Shown: positions 31,465 to 42,712, counted from the stretch's first letter. The stretch is 64,000 bases of DNA from Platerodrilus igneus (GCA_036346225.1 JARFIW010000170.1:11222501-11286500); one strand, 5' to 3'. Notes: generated by a model from the sequence alone, not told the origin. Translations and numbers: made by a program.

Positions 31465-32621
31465 GAAATTTGAATATTCCGTATGTAGGTCAGGATTTTC
31501 AACAAACGATTTTCTAATAATTCAAAACGACGCAGTGCTGTGGAATAAGAATCGCCTAGTTCTATATGAGAATCTTTAAACGGCAAATTAACAACATATC
31601 TACCGTCCTCCTTTCTTTGATGTGTTTCTAGAAAGAGAGTTTCACATTGAATATCTTCAGGCGAAAATGTAGGAGTTGCTGGAACATGTTCAACCTCCCA
31701 GAATTTTTTTAACACAATGTCCAATGGGGTATTCATAACCGATGTACAAAACGAACTCACACGATTAGTTGACTGACAGTCTGTTTTACCGACCAGTACC
31801 CAACCAAGCACTGTATTGAGGGCAGTAGGCTCTCCAATTTTACCACGTCTAATGCCAGGCTGAACCACAGTAGAATAAATATCTGCACCTAACAATAAAT
31901 CGACCTCGCGAGGGCATCCAAAGTACGGATCTGCTAATGTTAGACCTTCAAGGAAGTCATAACGATTTGAAACGAGAGCCGACGGCATAGAGCCGGCAAT
32001 TGCAGGAATAACAATTGTATCTACAACGAATGTAGGATTGGCCTTTTGATATGACCGCAACGAACATGTAACGAGACCATAACTAGAGGTGCTCATTTGA
32101 TTTAAACCGCTAATCGATATGGACGATGATGACGATTTTAATCCAAGACTTTTCATACACGATTGGGACATAAAACTGGCTTGACTACCATTGTCAAGTA
32201 ATGCTCGACAAGTTTGATAGTTTCCACGTGCATCCTGTACTTGTAACAAGACAGTAGACAACAAAACAACAGACTGACTAGCCACTGTGCTAGTCATCAC
32301 GGCGACTTTATTAGAAGACTCTGGATTTGAGGGCCCTTCTGTCAAGTACGCTTCACCTTCTTTATCTGGCGTCACAGCAGAAGTGGGAAAATGCAACAAT
32401 GTGTGATGTTTTTTATCACAAACACGACAACTAAGTTTTGATGGACACTTAACAACAGAGTGGTTGGTTCCTAAACAATTATAACACCAGTTTGAAGTTT
32501 TTGCAACTCTATGTCGCTCAGAAGGTTCTAATACTAAGAATTTGTCACATTTAAACACAGAATGATTAGCTTTGCAATAAATACAACTAGTACTATTGGG
32601 TTTTCTTAGCAGTGGTAACAA
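31461..32621 (-). CDS. BEL/Pao zinc knuckles and protease
   Basis: Begins in frame near 32615. Three Cys/His modules come first: CIYCKANHSVFKC, CYNCLGTNHSVVKC, CRVCDKKHHTLLH. The retropepsin-like domain (DUF1758) follows, with CRALLDNGSQASFMSQ and VDLLLGADIY, and then a linker to RT (ALNTVLGWVLVG, TLFLETHQRKEDGRYVV). The protease active-site triad reads Asp-Asn-Gly, where DSG or DTG is expected. A one-base loss in an A run near 31495 throws the frame out before RT. Confidence 0.85.
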   Translation of the reverse strand: MLPLLRKPNSTSCIYCKANHSVFKCDKFLVLEPSERHRVAKTSNWCYNCLGTNHSVVKCPSKLSCRVCDKKHHTLLHFPTSAVTPDKEGEAYLTEGPSNPESSNKVAVMTSTVASQSVVLLSTVLLQVQDARGNYQTCRALLDNGSQASFMSQSCMKSLGLKSSSSSISISGLNQMSTSSYGLVTCSLRSYQKANPTFVVDTIVIPAIAGSMPSALVSNRYDFLEGLTLADPYFGCPREVDLLLGADIYSTVVQPGIRRGKIGEPTALNTVLGWVLVGKTDCQSTNRVSSFCTSVMNTPLDIVLKKFWEVEHVPATPTFSPEDIQCETLFLETHQRKEDGRYVVNLPFKDSHIELGDSYSTALRRFELLENRLLKILTYIRNIQIS

Positions 32622-33684
32622 AACTTAATGATTCTTTTGGCTTGAACGCAACAGGATACTGTCGTGATACTGTTGGCTTCTGAACACTAACAGGGCCTGG
32701 CTGTCCTACAATAACCTGGTTTGTCTCCAATGCCTTGCAATGTTTAGAAACAAACGAGTACAAATTTTCATAGCTAGGAATTTCAACATCATGAAGTTCA
32801 ATTTCAAAGCGTTTCCTAGTGGAGTTATCCAATTTTTGCAATAATAGATTAAAACGAGTAAAATCCCACATATCATGATTAAATTGTGCAATTGCCGAAG
32901 AATTTTCAGAAAATGTAGACAATAATGTGCGTAACGAGGACGCAGAATCTGAACTAACTTTCGAGGCATTACAAATGGCCTGCCAATAGCTAGTGAGCAA
33001 CAACCGTTTGTTTTCGTACCTATCTATTAATTGTTGATACGCAATCGTATAATTATCAGAAGTTAATGGAAGCCCTTTAATAATTGCTAAAGGCTCCTTA
33101 ACCAATGATGAGGTTAAATATTGAAATCGTTCAATATTGGATAAAGTTTCATTTTCATGAATTAGTGTACGGAACAAATCGTAGAAAGAGCTCCAATTTT
33201 TATAATTACCATCGTAGGTGGGAATTACAATTCTTGGCAACTTAATTTTATTAGGGGCACCCGAGTGTTGTGTTTCAATACTAGAACGGGTATGCGGCTG
33301 CGACCTCTTAGCTGCTAATTCTCGGTGCACAATTTTGATTGAATATTGAATTTCATCAAAACTATCTTGGATTACCTGTTGTTGATCTAACTCAGCAACC
33401 TCTACACAAGCAACTATTTCGTAATGAACTTGTTCAAATTTATCTACCATGTTTGGTAAATCGGTAAAACGAACATCAAAGGCAACAAAATTATTCTCAG
33501 GATCCATTTGGGCCGCTTCAGCACATTTTAATAAGGCTTGTGCTTTACGCATTAACATGTTACGTTTATTTGACAATTTTTCAATTTCCATTGTCACAAA
33601 TAATGGAAAACAATCAGAAAGTAAATCACAGTTATGTAAACCCCAATAGCAGTTATCTACTTGATAAAAATGTTTATCTAACAA
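32593..33684 (-). CDS. BEL/Pao gag (DUF1759)
   Basis: The likely start is the internal Met of MEIEKLSNKRNMLM (about 33592) and not the upstream codons. Residues show an N-terminal helical region, then KIKLPRIVIPTYDGNYKNWS, FYDLFRTLIHENETL, RFQYLTSSLV and KGLPLTSDNYTIAY, the DUF1759 core of BEL gag. The C-terminal capsid-like part reads DNSTRKRFEIELHD and FVSKHCKALE. It ends in another frame from the zinc knuckles by one base. Forms the particle shell. Confidence 0.87.
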   Translation of the reverse strand: MLDKHFYQVDNCYWGLHNCDLLSDCFPLFVTMEIEKLSNKRNMLMRKAQALLKCAEAAQMDPENNFVAFDVRFTDLPNMVDKFEQVHYEIVACVEVAELDQQQVIQDSFDEIQYSIKIVHRELAAKRSQPHTRSSIETQHSGAPNKIKLPRIVIPTYDGNYKNWSSFYDLFRTLIHENETLSNIERFQYLTSSLVKEPLAIIKGLPLTSDNYTIAYQQLIDRYENKRLLLTSYWQAICNASKVSSDSASSLRTLLSTFSENSSAIAQFNHDMWDFTRFNLLLQKLDNSTRKRFEIELHDVEIPSYENLYSFVSKHCKALETNQVIVGQPGPVSVQKPTVSRQYPVAFKPKESLSFVTTAKKTQ

Positions 33685-34342
33685 AAAATTGCACAGCTAT
33701 CAACATGCGAATCTCAGAATACAAAACTATCAACAAATACATTTAATAGATCCTCTGAATAAATTATCAAACACCATAATGACCATTCTACCTGTTTGTA
33801 AATGCTATAATAGGAACCCCTCACCCTAACATAGTAATCTTTCAAATGTAGGTAGCCACAAGTTATTCACCTCTTAAAATACAAAGAAGATTTTAAAGGC
33901 TGAACCCTAATTCCATGGAATGCAGTTAGATACATCTGGTACCACCCTCAAGCAGGTTTCAAGATGTTTAAAGGGGTAGCAACAGCCAGGAATGTCAAAC
34001 CCTCTATTCTGAAAACTCCATAGTTCAACACACAGGGGGTTGACCTTTATGTAATTGTACTAAAAATACCATAAATATTTTTCAAGTCACTAAGCTATAT
34101 ATAATACTATTTTTACAGCCATATTATTATGTGAGCGGTAATGTCAAATCTAATTGAGCTTTTTTTCACTAATTTCTAACGAAATTCGTCGTCATTTACG
34201 CAGATATTTATGCAAATATCTTACGCTAATGATCGCCGTATATACGCGTCAACACAGGATAAAAAACACGCAAAGCCAAATTACGTGTTTTTATGAACTA
34301 TAAATCCACTAGATTAATTCAAATTCAACTCGAAGGATCAAA
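33685..34342 (-). other. BEL/Pao leader between 5' LTR and gag
   Basis: Non-coding, about 660 bp. Sequence just inside the 5' LTR on the minus strand (TTTGATCCTTCGAGTTG) does not begin TGG, so the primer site is not assigned. Confidence 0.5.
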
Positions 34343-34683
34343 TGTACTTTGAATAAATTAATCAAGCCTAAATTTTCGAAGGACCAGTACATAAATACAT
34401 ATGTACACACGTGACCAAGTATTTCAATTTATATGTAAATTCAACACACTCACCTGAGCAAAACACATCCCGTTCCAACTGTATTTTCGACACAACACAC
34501 CACGTCTGGTCGTCTCTAAGGATGGCGGCAAACAGCCCGGAATGTTCGTTTTCCATGCACCAGGTAAACAAAACCACAGCGAGTGGTCGAGAGTGGTGGT
34601 TTCACTAAATTAAAATACTAGTCTATCCGCGAACAAAGTTTACACCCACAAATTTACAATATATACCAGATTAATTCTAAACA
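34343..34683 (-). repeat. BEL/Pao 5' LTR
   Basis: 341-bp partner of 28894-29234, ending CA at 34683 and followed by the target duplication AAATT. Confidence 0.92.
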
Positions 34684-35226
34684 AAATTGCTTATAATAAT
34701 ATTAATAAAATTAGAGATCTGTTAGGTAACCCAAAAGACAAAGTGGTAAATATGAGAGATCTCAAATCCCCAAACATATGTTTGAAACCAACCACCCGGT
34801 TAAACTAGAGAATGTCAGACTGTTGAAGGTGGTGCTAATGTATTCCTCCCTAAATGCGTATGAATCAATCAAAATAATTAAACACAAAGGACTCCTCTTA
34901 AACACTGACAAGGGTCCAATAGCGTCATTTGAATTGCTTTCTCTATTGACTGAATAACCAATGGAAAGGCATGATTAACTTTGGTTCCGCTAAAACAGTG
35001 TTTAAATTTTAGTATAAATTAGGTGATTTTGTTTATTATGGCAACAATTCACTTTGCTTTGTAGAGATCACCAGCTTACTTGGCGAGGAGAATATCCTCA
35101 GGTGTTCAAAACAAATTTTACTAAATTGTTTGTGGGGAAGGATCACTTCAGCCTACGTGGTGGGAAGAATATCCTCAAAAGGGTTTCCTGAACAACTTGT
35201 TAATGTGTTTTATTTTTTAGTTTACT

Positions 35227-35256
35227 ACTGATTATGACCACATAGTGGTCGAAATA
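35227..35256 (+). ncRNA. Hammerhead-ribozyme-like motif, plus Penelope copy
   Basis: CTGATTATGACCAC-ATA-GTGGTCGAAA: a perfect six-base stem II (GACCAC/GTGGTC) closed before GAAA, but the CUGAUGA core is altered to CTGATTA. Equivalent to 27238-27270 and probably inactive. Confidence 0.42.
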
Positions 35257-35314
35257 CATATTTAGTTTTTAAAAATATTTTTTGTGGTAAAGAGGTATTA
35301 ATTATTTTAATTTG

Positions 35315-37885
35315 AAAGAACATGGATTAAAGTGTGTTGCCTAGTTTAGAAATATCATGAATTTAGAATAGCCAAAAATAATAATTGAAGAAGTTGTTTG
35401 CAATTCTGCAGTAAAATGTAGTAGTACAAAAATTGAATGTTTACAGTGTGTTTCTATATTGCTGACAAAATATAGTTGGAAAAACAATTTACGTATAAGT
35501 TCCACCAAAGTGAAATTGACAAGATACGAGCATCTACTTCTTGTTTATTAGAATTTGCTGTAATTAGGTTGGTTTTTATAGTTGCAATAACATCATGTAC
35601 AAACATTTCTTCTCCAAGATAAGGTCTTCACTTGCGACGTTATTATCGGGGCAGCCACATTGGTTCATCAGATTTATGCTACGTTGGCTCGTGGCCGTAC
35701 GTAACACAAAGAAAAACAAAGAAAGGACCGGGCTCAGTCGGAGAGTAGGGGGGGTTGTAGAAAGCAGACCAACCTATAAGGGACGCGGCTGTAAGGAATT
35801 AGTAACAGTACCTGCAATAGAAAAATTAGAATAGTAAACCTGAAAAAAAACAAATTAGTCCTGCAAACCTGAAACAAAGAAAAAGCATAGCATATGGATC
35901 AAGTATAAATTGTTCAGTACTTTGTAGAATAAAAAAAACTGTTGGGATAATCTATATAATATAACAACGTTAAAAGCAATATAACAAATCTTTAGTACAA
36001 AATGAGGTAATATTGGGGAGTAGCAGAAACGTTTCCTCACACACCAATTAGACATAAAGCAGACAAAATTTTAACAAAATATAAATAGGTAAACACAATT
36101 AATATGAGTAGTCCAGTAGTATTGATTTTCTTTTTTTCTTTTATTTAAAATAGCATGCAAGTCTATGGTAAAAGGTATCAGAACGCCAACGGTATGGCAA
36201 AGCAACGGACAGGTATTTAAAGTAAAAACAAGTAGGAAATAGTTCAACTTACAAACAGTCCTTCAGCAACGCTTCCTCGCAATTGAATGTGGGATTCCCG
36301 ATGTCCTGCACTAACGAAGCACTACACCCTTGACTGTGAGGGTGTGGATGGAATTTCCCACACTTTACACTAATCACGCCTACGTATTTCACTGGTGTTA
36401 GCAGCAGACATTATCATGCTGGTGGAACTACGTAACATCGATAAATCTCTTGTTAATTCTATTTCCTGAGACAAGAATTTTGAAAGATTTTGTAACACAA
36501 ATTGTAAAGAAAAATAGTAATAAAAATTTAGAGTCACGGGCTTTCAAGGCACAACGTCATGCATTAAACTAAACGTAACGTGAAGCGTTTTATTTGCTAC
36601 CTATGGTAACAAAGGAAAAGCTAATGCTTTTGCATAACCAAATTCGCGCAAACAAAGATCTATTTTAGATTCGTTGGGGTTAGAAAATTCAGGAACTACA
36701 GTACCAACTGTCTTTACAAGTGAATGAGATACCTGTTCATAAGAAGCAACCTCTTTTTTTTCTACTAAACCTGCTACAACTGTATCACCATTTTTAGAAA
36801 CACTCAAGTTTTAAAACTGTGTTTGAATAAACCAAAGTATGCACTACTCTGATAAGAAAAGGAGGCCACGAAAACTAGATCGCACACAGTTCAAATATAG
36901 CAAGACAAATCCACAAAAAAACACAATTAGTAAAGCAACGGTATCACTAAATCAATCTTCCGTAAAACAACCACGTGCGGTCGGGTTTTCCAAGTTCTAC
37001 AACTTTTATTTCTAACAGAAAAGCAACAAAAACAATTTGTCGTGCAACGCGTAATCACTAAGTCAATGTTCCGTAAACCTTTTATTTTACAAGAACACAA
37101 CTAAAGACACAATCAGCAAAGCAACGCGTATCACTCAAAGTACTTAATATACCGGAACCAAGAACAAAAACCGACTACGCATCTGTTCATAACAACTCGT
37201 TGTTTTTACAACCGCACTTCTTGTTAATCCAACACGTTACATCTAAAAGCATACCTCTTTCAAAGGTAATCAGAACTACACTTCTTATCTGTTTATATTT
37301 AGACTCGTATATCCACATAAGGAACAACATTTATACGAATAGCAATTTATCATTAATTCCAAGCGGTTTGTAATTTTCACTAAGTTGGAAAACAAGTTAC
37401 GAATAATTCTATTTAAAATTCATTCATTGCAATGTATTTATTAATGAAAACCAATCTTCAATTAAACCATCTTTTTTAAAAGTAATACCCGCGAGTTAAA
37501 TTGCATACAATATAGGCAGAAATGTAATTACGAATTGGAAAAAAGGCGTAAAAAGGTTAGGCTATTAAAAATGCACGTTACACACTTTGATAAATACTGT
37601 TATTTTATTAATTACATCAAGGCGTTAATAAAACTATTACCACAAGAATTGCACTTGTGTGTTTGTTATTTGTAGAACTGCTGCATTCGCCCATTCTGGA
37701 AATTACACTGTCTTAATGTATAAATTCTAAAATTAAATATTATACTTATCCACTAAACTAATAAACATATAGTTATAAAACATACCTTTCACATAAACAA
37801 CACCCGGAATTTCAATGACTTTGGGTGGCGCTTACAATTATTTTTGCATCACAATGCAAAATGTTATTAATATTTGTGTTTGTAG
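35315..37885. other. Intron with unclassified TE-like patches
   Basis: No gene can be defended. A GC-richer patch at about 35600-35790, another at 36240-36440, and a minus frame at 36807-36601 (AGLVEKKEVASYEQVSHSLV, LCLREFGYAKALAFPLL) suggest a decayed LTR element whose body is lost. I do not recognise the family. Tandem repeats at 36923-37145 are listed separately. Confidence 0.3.
36923..37145. repeat. Degenerate tandem repeat
   Basis: The motif ACAATxxGxxxxGCAACGxGTAATCACTxA occurs near 36923, 37032 and 37109 (spacing about 109 and 77). The first two copies also share TCAATxTTCCGTAAA. Confidence 0.6.
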
Positions 37886-38028
37886 GTATAATAACTGTCG
37901 AGAACGGTCTGTTTTGTATCAGTTGACTGGATTTGATCACGATATGGAATTAATACCCATTGAATTACCAGTTACAAAAATCATATGCTTTTCTGCAAGT
38001 GAAACTCACTATCTTGCTGTAACAGTAG
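37886..38028 (+). CDS. Nek9: NEK9-type kinase, RCC1 exon 1
   Basis: 143 bp after a TTTGTAG acceptor, before a GTAATA donor, phase 2 to phase 1. The first G completes Lys with the previous exon. It reads YNNCRERSVLYQLTGFDHDM, then ELIPIELPVTKIICFSASET and HYLAVTV. The last part is a RCC1 blade strand (xxIxCxxxHxLAVT), and AVTVEKLVYAW across the junction matches NEK9 closely. RCC1 repeats form a beta propeller that restrains the kinase in NEK9. Confidence 0.85.
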
Positions 38029-38836
38029 GTAATATAAACTATACAGCTTTTATTGTAACTGTTATGTATACATCTTTATTGTAAGTTTTAATCATAAGTG
38101 CCTGGGAGGCAGTATCCAGGGATACTAAAAAAGCAGGTAGGAGATTAACTTGATAGCTGATAAAACCAGCAATTATTTCAGAGATCGGCATTATTAATAA
38201 ATATTTATCTAAATTTGCTTTATAAGAGACTCATTACACCATTTATTTGGCACTGTTTCAGTTGGATAATGAAGCACTTTACACCACTAGTGGAATAATG
38301 TGACATATTACTCCACTACAGGAATATTAAAGAAAATCACAGTTTAATGATTATTTTTATTAAGAACAAACAGGTTTGATAATTTAACAATTAATAGATA
38401 ATTTAAATTACTCCTACTTATAAACATATTAACCCGGATTGATCGCTATATGAGATTTTCTGTCACAAAATTCTTATTATTCACTTCTTTCCAAGTTATA
38501 CATCACGTATGTATGGAATCTCTCTTATCTGCTCATCCCCTCTTATACTTTTATGCTATTTTTAACTTATGCCTTTGACTGCATTAGTTTGAGTGCAAGC
38601 TCTGTTACAATACAGGTGGCTCTACTAGTGTGAGACTATCTCTTATTGTGGGATGAACCGTGTTACTTCTTTGTGTTCTTAAATTCATTGTTAATATTTT
38701 AAATGAAAAATAATGTTTGGGATTTGTGGTAAAAGACTTGTTACGCTGGAACAACGATGTTACAAAGAAGTTGAATCGTGTATAGGTATGTACTTGCGTA
38801 GCTTAATAGTTTTATTTTGTAAATATTATTTTTATA
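38029..38836. other. Intron sequence, no gene seen
   Basis: AT-rich spacer before the piggyBac remnant. Confidence 0.4.
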
Positions 38837-39978
38837 GAACAAAGTGAGTGGGTTGTTGCTTCAGAAGATATAGAAGAACACAATTCTGAAACTCAATTTG
38901 ATAATTGTGAAAGTGATGACGGTATTAAACATAAACATATGACTGACACTGAACAAAGTGAAGGTGACGATAATGAATGCAAAGAAGATGAGTTTGTAAT
39001 GTCTGCAGGAAAGTATCTCGAAAAGGATAAACAAACTGTATGGTCACCACATACCTTACAGCACAGTAAGATCATTAGGACAACCAAAAAATTGTCGTGA
39101 TTCATCTCTCAGCTGTAAAAACTATAGTGAATAATGCAAAAACTATTTTAGAGTCATGGAAGTGTCTCTTCCCTGGCGAGACTCAATCATTTATTGAGTT
39201 GTACAAATATTTATCTTTAAAGCTACGTGAAAATTATTCTCGGCCAAGAGACTATCTTGATACAGATTTTGATAAAATTTTAGCTGTAGTAGGTCTACTG
39301 TACATGGCAGGAATTAAAAAGGTGCAACACTTAAACCTCAACGAATTGTGTATTGATGGTACTGGAATTGATTGCTTTCGAGCAACACTCTCAATTAGAC
39401 GTTTTTATTTATTATTAGATGCACTTTGTTTTGATGATTATCATGACAGGCCAGTTCGTAAGGAAATTGATAATATTGCTCCAATTCAACAAATATTTGA
39501 CGATTTTGTAAATCGCTGCCAATCAAATTATCAAATAGGGGAATATGCAATGGTAGATGAACTGCTGGAAGGCTTCCACAGAAGATACAAATTTAGGCAG
39601 TACATATCTAATAAACCAGCGAAGTGCGGGATAAAAATTTAGGCATTGGTAGATTCGCGTACTTTTTACACCACTAATATGGCAATATGTGCTGGAAAGC
39701 GACCAGAAGTGGCCATATTAGATTAGCAATAGTGCAAAAGATGTAGTCATGAGAATTGCAAAACCAATACTGAACACTGGCAGAAACTTAACAATGAACA
39801 ATTATTTTACCTCTGTGTTGGTCTTCGAACTAGTTAGAACTGCTCCGATGTTGGCTAGAACTGCAGTAGACAACCGTCGAAAACAGTGCATCTTATTGTA
39901 TATTCTTGAGGAAAGAAGCATTACACTAAAAGTGTTTATACCAACAGGAAGCTTTAAGCATTTACCACCTCTGTAACC
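38837..39978 (+). pseudogene. piggyBac transposase remnant
   Basis: An acidic N-terminus (EQSEWVVASEDIEEHNSET, DTEQSEGDDNECKEDEF) leads to KDKQTVWSPH. After a one-base shift near 39095 comes an open frame at 39097-39642: AVKTIVNNAKTILESWKCLF, FDKILAVVGLLYMAGIK, FYLLLDALCFDDY and YAMVDELLEGFHRR (first catalytic Asp), then YISNKPAKCGIKI. An in-frame TAG follows, then ALVDSRTFYTTNM (second Asp), CAGKRPE, and [19 protein letters not shown] near 39750-39830, where the expected DN of the third catalytic site reads NN. Cannot transpose itself. No TTAA-flanked termini were located. Confidence 0.82.
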
Positions 39979-42516
39979 AACACAAAATCTTCCATGATTG
40001 GTATGACCAGGACACAAAGATATTTTTGTATTATTTAGAACATATTCACACCTTCGATTCTCTTGACAGGTTGTAACATGTCTTTTGTATACACCACGAC
40101 ACGTTCCAGCGTGCTTTGCCTTTGACAACATATTTTAGTTTCCTCAAATTTTACGGCGTCTTATTATTTCCTGCCTCAGTATAAATCTTAAATTTAAGCT
40201 TCATGATTTGTTTTCTGCTTTAAAGAATAATACTCAGGACGCTGTGATATCTTAATTTTATTCTTTAATCCTTTTGTTTACATACAAATCTCTAAGTTCA
40301 TATGAAATTTCTCTATTGATAAATTTCCTATTGTATATCTCAAGATGCATTAGTGGTGTGCATTTGATTCGGAGTCACTCTACATGATTGTAAATGTTCG
40401 TTCATCAAAGAGAATGTGAGGTTATCTTTTACCTGTTGAAAGATTGAACTTCCTTTTCAATGCCTAACTACCTTCAAGAAAACAACTCGCCATTTTGGCA
40501 CACGTTTCTTTTTTGTGTTACTAGTTTATTCGTGGTACGTAGCTTTCTTAAAATACTTACATGTTGCTAAAAATATTGTTACAGAATTTTAGTATGATCG
40601 GAAAGATACCGTATCTATATTCATCCTGTTCCATGTGCGAAGGAATAGTAAGCTGTTGTTAGATGTAAATTTTCCCTTTAGCTTTGTCATTCCACGTGAT
40701 ATAATTTTCTTTTTTGTTTGCACCTGCGACTTTTTAGAGTTTCACCAAGGTGTATTAATTCCTGTCCTCTTGCAAGATAATGCATTTTCTTTAAGATTGT
40801 CGCAAGCTCAATATCCTTGGTAGCTTATGACCACATTTATTAAATTCACAAACTGGACAAGAGTACTTTACATTCAAGGAGGCTTTCAGTCACAAGCATA
40901 TGGGACTGAAAGGAAACTTAAGTAACTTTTATATATTTCTGTTTAATTACAAAAATTTCAGGTGTGCGATTTAAGTTTTTATGAATAGTTTTGCTGTGTT
41001 AAAAATAGAGTTTGATTTTGATTGCAAGTTGAAATATCTAATTTTATAATCATTGTTGTTTTTGACGATAGTCAACCTGTTTAACTTTTGATTAAGTATA
41101 GTTACACTTAAAAATGTAGGTATCTGTGTTGATCATGTAAACACGGGGGCATGAAACTTCTAGTGGTGATGGTTTATTTTGAAGTGTACACAAATTTCAC
41201 ATTTACGTAAGTTAAATACATATTTTCCAGATATTGAACATGGACACTTTTAAATAGAGAATTTTCATTTATTTTTTAGATAAAAGGATACTTTTTGTGT
41301 CTATTCTTGTTAGTCGTAAAAAACAAATTTGTGTGTCTTTACTGAACGGTAATACATGTGTTTGAGATTCTTTTGTTCCTTATCTGTTCATACCTTTAGC
41401 ATGCCCAAGAAGTATATTACCCACCTCTGATAATAGTCTTTTGTTAATCTACTGCAGCCACGAAGGTCGATGCTAGTCCCGCCAGAGTTTTCTTTAAAAA
41501 CTGGTTTGGTTTTAGTATCTAGTATGAAGATATGAAAAATGTGTCTGTTTATTACTTTTTTTAACAGCAAATTAGTTAATTTGTTCACTCTGCATGCACG
41601 TCAAGTACAATAATTAAGGAGCTTTGAATTAAAAATATCTTTTCTTTTTGTCAGACAACCTACTTTTAAATTTTCACCACAACTTGACTTTCAGATTAAA
41701 GTAACATAGTATACTTATACTTATATTGGCATGCTGCTACATCAAATGCAGCTCTTGCCCAAATTTTATAGGATCCATATCATGCAGATATATAATAGTT
41801 GTTTTCGAGTCCCCAGCAAATTGCCAAAGTTTTTGACAAACCACTTGACACATTTTCCTCCGGTATGATTGATAGCACAATAATTTGTTTTTAACACAAA
41901 GAATATAATTGTACTTGCTATAATATTTATTACTCGTCAATTTGACAGGTAAAATGGTAGTATAGGTAAACGCACTTTAATTCGTAGCGTGGTTATACGG
42001 AGGACGTAACAATAATACACAGATTTACAATACAAAAAGAATACTAATTAGCAACATAATAGCTTACCTTTATTTAATCTAGAATGGCTAGGTTAAGATA
42101 CAACCAAATACTCTATCTTAGTATTATGGCTATTGTTCATCTAAAATTGGCCTTTATTCAGCAAATTTCAGCGGTTTGTTGCTAACCTACAATATTTAAA
42201 ACCAAGAACACATGCAAGGCATTAAGAGGGGACAGGTGGCAATTTTATAGGTACTTCACTACATTAAACACACTGACTTATCACTCGCCTGTTTGGTAAG
42301 GTAGCCAAAGGTAATCTCCTGATCATGGCACTCGTTACACACGATTTGTAAAAACTCCTTTTCTATAGTGTACTTTCTCATTAGTTGAAGCAATGATGCA
42401 CATTACTTCGAAACACGAGGAAACGTCTATGTGGCATAATGCATACAATAAATTATAAGTAATTCCCCTAACAGTGCTACAACCTTAAAACCACATTTAT
42501 AATGCATCGTAACCTC
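39979..42516. other. Intron sequence, no confident gene
   Basis: At 39980-40131 the minus strand encodes a Cys-rich segment (GTCRGVYKRHVTTC, SLCPGHTNHGRFC) that a similar patch near 55640-55690 partly repeats. It may be a cysteine-rich TE tail in reverse orientation. At 41463-41486 there is a 24-bp motif repeated at 57134-57157. Nothing else recognised. Confidence 0.3.
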
Positions 42517-42712
42517 TAGCTAAATATTCCCTATATGTTTGTTGTGGTTTGTTTTGTATTTTTCTTAATCTTCTTTGAGAATTAAACCACTCATAGGTGT
42601 TAAAATCGTCTTTATTTATGTTTCGATTCATGATTTAGGATCGTCAAAATAATTTTAACAACTATGAGTGGTTTAATTCCCAAAGAAGATTAAGAAAAAT
42701 ACTTTAGCTAAA
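42517..42712. mobile_element. Palindromic foldback element, copy 2, with 8-bp target duplication
   Basis: Same family as 24575-24850 but shorter. The left end reads TATTCCCTATATGTTTGTTG, matching in reverse the right end of copy 1. Arms CTTAATCTTCTTTG...CCACTCATAG and CTATGAGTGG...CAAAGAAGATTAAG are inverted around a centre with TTTCGATTCATGATTTAGGATCG. TAGCTAAA lies at 42517-42524 and 42705-42712. Confidence 0.78.

Larger units (their letters stand above)
28894..34683 (-). mobile_element. BEL/Pao LTR retrotransposon inserted in a Penelope copy
   Basis: Two 341-bp LTRs with TG...CA ends (28894-29234 and 34343-34683) differ at about two positions. The flanking 5-bp duplication AAATT lies at 28889-28893 and 34684-34688. 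Between them on the minus strand lie gag, zinc knuckles, protease, RT, RNase H and the integrase zinc-binding region. The integrase catalytic core is missing: coding stops at 29319, only 85 bp before the 3' LTR. Three frame breaks also occur. LTR similarity says the insertion is recent, so it was either mobilised in trans as a deletion derivative or damaged afterwards. Confidence 0.92.
28509..35314 (+). mobile_element. Penelope-like element, plus copy, split by a BEL/Pao insertion
   Basis: Inverted relative to 27198-28512 and joined head to head near 28510. The left piece (28509-28893) covers the end of RT and linker, including IAIHNGFSAGIVDNIL and RKSTTLQPSTANELIKF. The right piece (34684-35314) resumes exactly where the left stops, minus the BEL target duplication, with NKIRDLLGNPKDK and a 3' UTR. 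The GIY-YIG core is deleted between GACAAAGTGG and GTAAATATGA (near 34746), a loss of roughly 130 bp relative to the minus copy. It cannot encode a working nuclease. Confidence 0.85.
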
